A stretch of 64,000 nucleotides of DNA from Legionella_C sp963803545 (GTDB lineage Bacteria > Pseudomonadota > Gammaproteobacteria > Legionellales > Legionellaceae), in NCBI GenBank assembly GCA_963803545.1, contig CAWDMX010000001.1, positions 756,300 to 820,299 of the forward strand. The letters run 5' to 3'. The position numbers and the translations under genes are program-made. The notes under the pieces are model-generated. The model ran no database searches, was not told the DNA's origin, and worked only from the letters and a program-made list of their open reading frames with translations. Shown piece by piece: positions 62,690-64,000 of this stretch. Each line of letters begins with the position of its first letter. Positions within the stretch are counted from its first letter, which is position 1.

Positions 62690-62911
62690 ATGGCACAATC
62701 AGTAAGATTGCCAGATTTATTAGTTAAGCAAGCCAAATCTGTAGGAATAGTTATGTCTCGATCTGGTGCTGGTCAAATTGAATACTGGGCTAAAATTGGC
62801 AAAATTGTAGAAGAAAATTCTGAGTTATCTTATGCGTTTATTAGGGACAGTTTAATGGCCAAAGCAGAAATTGAGAACGGATTAGTAGATGACTATAAAT
62901 TTGACCATTAA
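62690..62911 (+). CDS. ParD-like antitoxin
   Basis: 73 residues from ATG 62690, with GTGGAG nine bases upstream. MAQSVRLPDLLVKQAKSVGIVMSRSGAGQIEYWAKIGKIVEENSELSYAFI matches the ParD-like family (an RHH-type or related antitoxin start and the QIEYWAKIGK block). It overlaps the next gene by 23 bases, so it is coupled to the toxin. Confidence 0.8.
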   Translation: MAQSVRLPDLLVKQAKSVGIVMSRSGAGQIEYWAKIGKIVEENSELSYAFIRDSLMAKAEIENGLVDDYKFDH

Positions 62912-63179
62912 ACAATCTTTTTCTTTTAAAAGAACGATTAAAAAATTATCGAAGCAACAAAAAGAAATGCTTGATAATGAACTGAAAAAATTAATAAAAG
63001 ATCCCACCATTGGGGAGAGAAAAAAAGGAGAACTTGACTTTTTAAGAGTTCATAAATTTAAATTTTCTAATCAAGAAGTATTGCTTGGGTATATGTATGA
63101 AGATGACAGGTTGATATTGACCCTATTAAAACTGGGCGTTCATGAAAATTTTTATCGCGATATAAAAAATGAAATATAA
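62889..63179 (+). CDS. RelE/ParE-type toxin
   Basis: 96 residues. FSFKRTIKKLSKQQKEMLDNELKKLIKDPTIGERKKGELDFLRVHKFKFSNQEVLLGYMYEDDRLILTLLKLGVHENFYRDIK has the RelE-superfamily order of helices, an Arg/Lys-rich central part and the HENFYRD end. It forms an apparently intact toxin-antitoxin pair with the gene before it. Confidence 0.85.
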   Translation: MTINLTIKQSFSFKRTIKKLSKQQKEMLDNELKKLIKDPTIGERKKGELDFLRVHKFKFSNQEVLLGYMYEDDRLILTLLKLGVHENFYRDIKNEI

Positions 63180-63331
63180 AGGCTCTTCTGCGCATCTGTA
63201 GGTAGTGTAACCTGCGCTGGATAAGGGTTATAATGCAACGTGGCTTTGTTGAATCGCTCAGAACTTAAACAACCCAAGTGTTTCAATGGTGTTAAAGTTG
63301 CTGCATCATTGATAATGAATAAGCCTACCAC

Positions 63332-63722
63332 ATGCCCAATAAATGGTTAAATCAAAAAGGAATATCAATCAAGCCACAGCGACACAAAGTAGCGAACTGG
63401 TCAGACTATAACGCTAGTCTAAAAAGGCGTGGCGATATTGAAGTCTGGTTATCGCAAGACTTAATTGATGCTTGGTATTATGAGGAGCGTATTAACGATG
63501 GTTCTGGCTCATCAAAGTATTATACAGATGCAGCCATCATCGCCTGTCATGAACTTCGGCAAGTGTATAAATTACCACTTAGGCAGGCACAAGGATTTAT
63601 TAATTCACTCTTTAGAATAATAGGACTAGACCTACAGTGTCCTGATTATTCCTTGCTGTCAAAACGTTTAAAGGCGCTAGATATCAAGTGTTCCCGGTAT
63701 CGCAAGCATGAAATAAAGACAA
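63332..63722 (+). pseudogene. IS5-family transposase, N-terminal third only
   Basis: MPNKWLNQKGISIKPQRHKVANWSDYNASLKRRGDIEVWLSQDLIDAWYYEE, YYTDAAIIACHELRQVYKLPLRQAQGFINSLFRIIGLDL and SLLSKRLKALDIK are standard IS5 N-terminal blocks. At about 63722, before the catalytic domain, coding similarity stops and a GC-richer hairpin-rich sequence starts. The upstream GGCTTTGTTGAATCGCTCAG (63241-63260) looks like the IS5 left end. Confidence 0.8.
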
Positions 63723-63755
63723 CCATATTGCTGCCATTCGCTGCAGGCCAAGGAA

Positions 63756-63996
63756 GGTCGCAGACCGAGGGCTGTAGTCCCTGGTAGCCTTAGAGCCGGA
63801 TGTTTTGCCGCAGGCAAAATATAAGGCATACGAAAAGGCGTCAGTCATTGGGGAGCGCAAATTATGAGCCCCGTAAGGGGGATCATAATTAAGGAGGACC
63901 AGGACGGCCAGGGCGCCGCAGGCATACTTGTCGCGTTGGCGAGTGAATTTTGGGGACTTGGATGTCCCGAAATTTATAACGAGGTAGCGACACGCT
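63756..63996. repeat. Array of short hairpins, element type unknown
   Basis: Seven hairpins within 240 bp: GGTC-GCA-GACC (63756), AGGG..CCCT (63768), TTTTGCC-GCA-GGCAAAA (63803), an 8+4 bp stem at 63860-63890 (AATTATGA...TCATAATT), GCC-GCA-GGC again (63915), TCGC-GTTG-GCGA (63931), GGGAC...GTCCC (63953) and AGCG-ACA-CGCT (63986). The motif GCCGCAGGC occurs twice. GC content is higher than the surroundings. The sequence runs off the window. It may be a palindromic mobile repeat or a structured RNA. Confidence 0.5.
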
Positions 63997-64000
63997 AAGC

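Overview
The window looks like chromosome from a gammaproteobacterium, most likely an amoeba- or host-associated member of the Legionellales. This placement is an inference. It rests on the block ygfB-pepP-ubiH-ubiI, the neighbouring uvrB / aspartate aminotransferase / tRNA-Asn, an AT-rich base composition, very many decayed insertion sequences, and effector-like eukaryotic domains (ankyrin, LRR, OTU, Fic, TPR). No rRNA, CRISPR array or replication origin was seen.

Layout. 0-2.5 kb holds remnants of insertion sequences and a small exported protein. 2.8-20 kb is a fairly intact accessory block of exported or surface proteins. It contains a DUF1566 (Lcl C-terminal-like) protein, a BspA-type leucine-rich repeat protein, a giant 3458-residue protein (ankyrin-like, LRR-like, long filamentous-haemagglutinin-like beta-helix, C-terminal OTU protease), two small related exported proteins, a predicted outer-membrane protein and a polytopic membrane protein behind a PmrA-like box. 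19.8-28.9 kb carries a class A beta-lactamase-like gene whose nucleophile codon reads Cys, a GNAT-GrpB fusion, a WYL regulator, VOC, broken EVE and GyrI-like genes, umuDC (with UmuD lacking its catalytic dyad), a cpYpsA/SLOG protein, a GST and a decayed OTU gene. 29-44.6 kb is an insertion-sequence graveyard (IS982, IS256, IS3, IS630, IS110, IS21). Embedded in it are a TPR protein with a possible cysteine-deamidase-like N-terminus, a thioesterase, hipBA and a Fic protein.

44.58-49.16 kb is the most interesting part. It resembles a microcin C-type nucleotide-peptide locus: a 32-codon cationic peptide gene, a strong stem-loop, an MccB/ThiF-like adenylyltransferase, a stand-alone ClpB-like AAA+ ATPase, an MFS exporter and a convergent MccF-like S66 peptidase with an intact catalytic triad. 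It departs from the classical system because the peptide ends in Pro instead of Asn and because the operon contains an AAA+ protein. An IS630 copy sits 13 nt upstream of the peptide start codon, and an IS3 element lies beyond the immunity gene.

51-59.8 kb returns to core genes: tRNA-Asn, aspartate aminotransferase, uvrB, ygfB-pepP-ubiH-ubiI and peptide deformylase. 59.8-64 kb is accessory again: a broken MHS transporter, an IS4-type element that has cut the antitoxin gene of a HigBA-like pair, an intact ParD/RelE-like pair, and an IS5 transposase fragment that stops where a GC-richer array of short hairpins begins and runs off the window.
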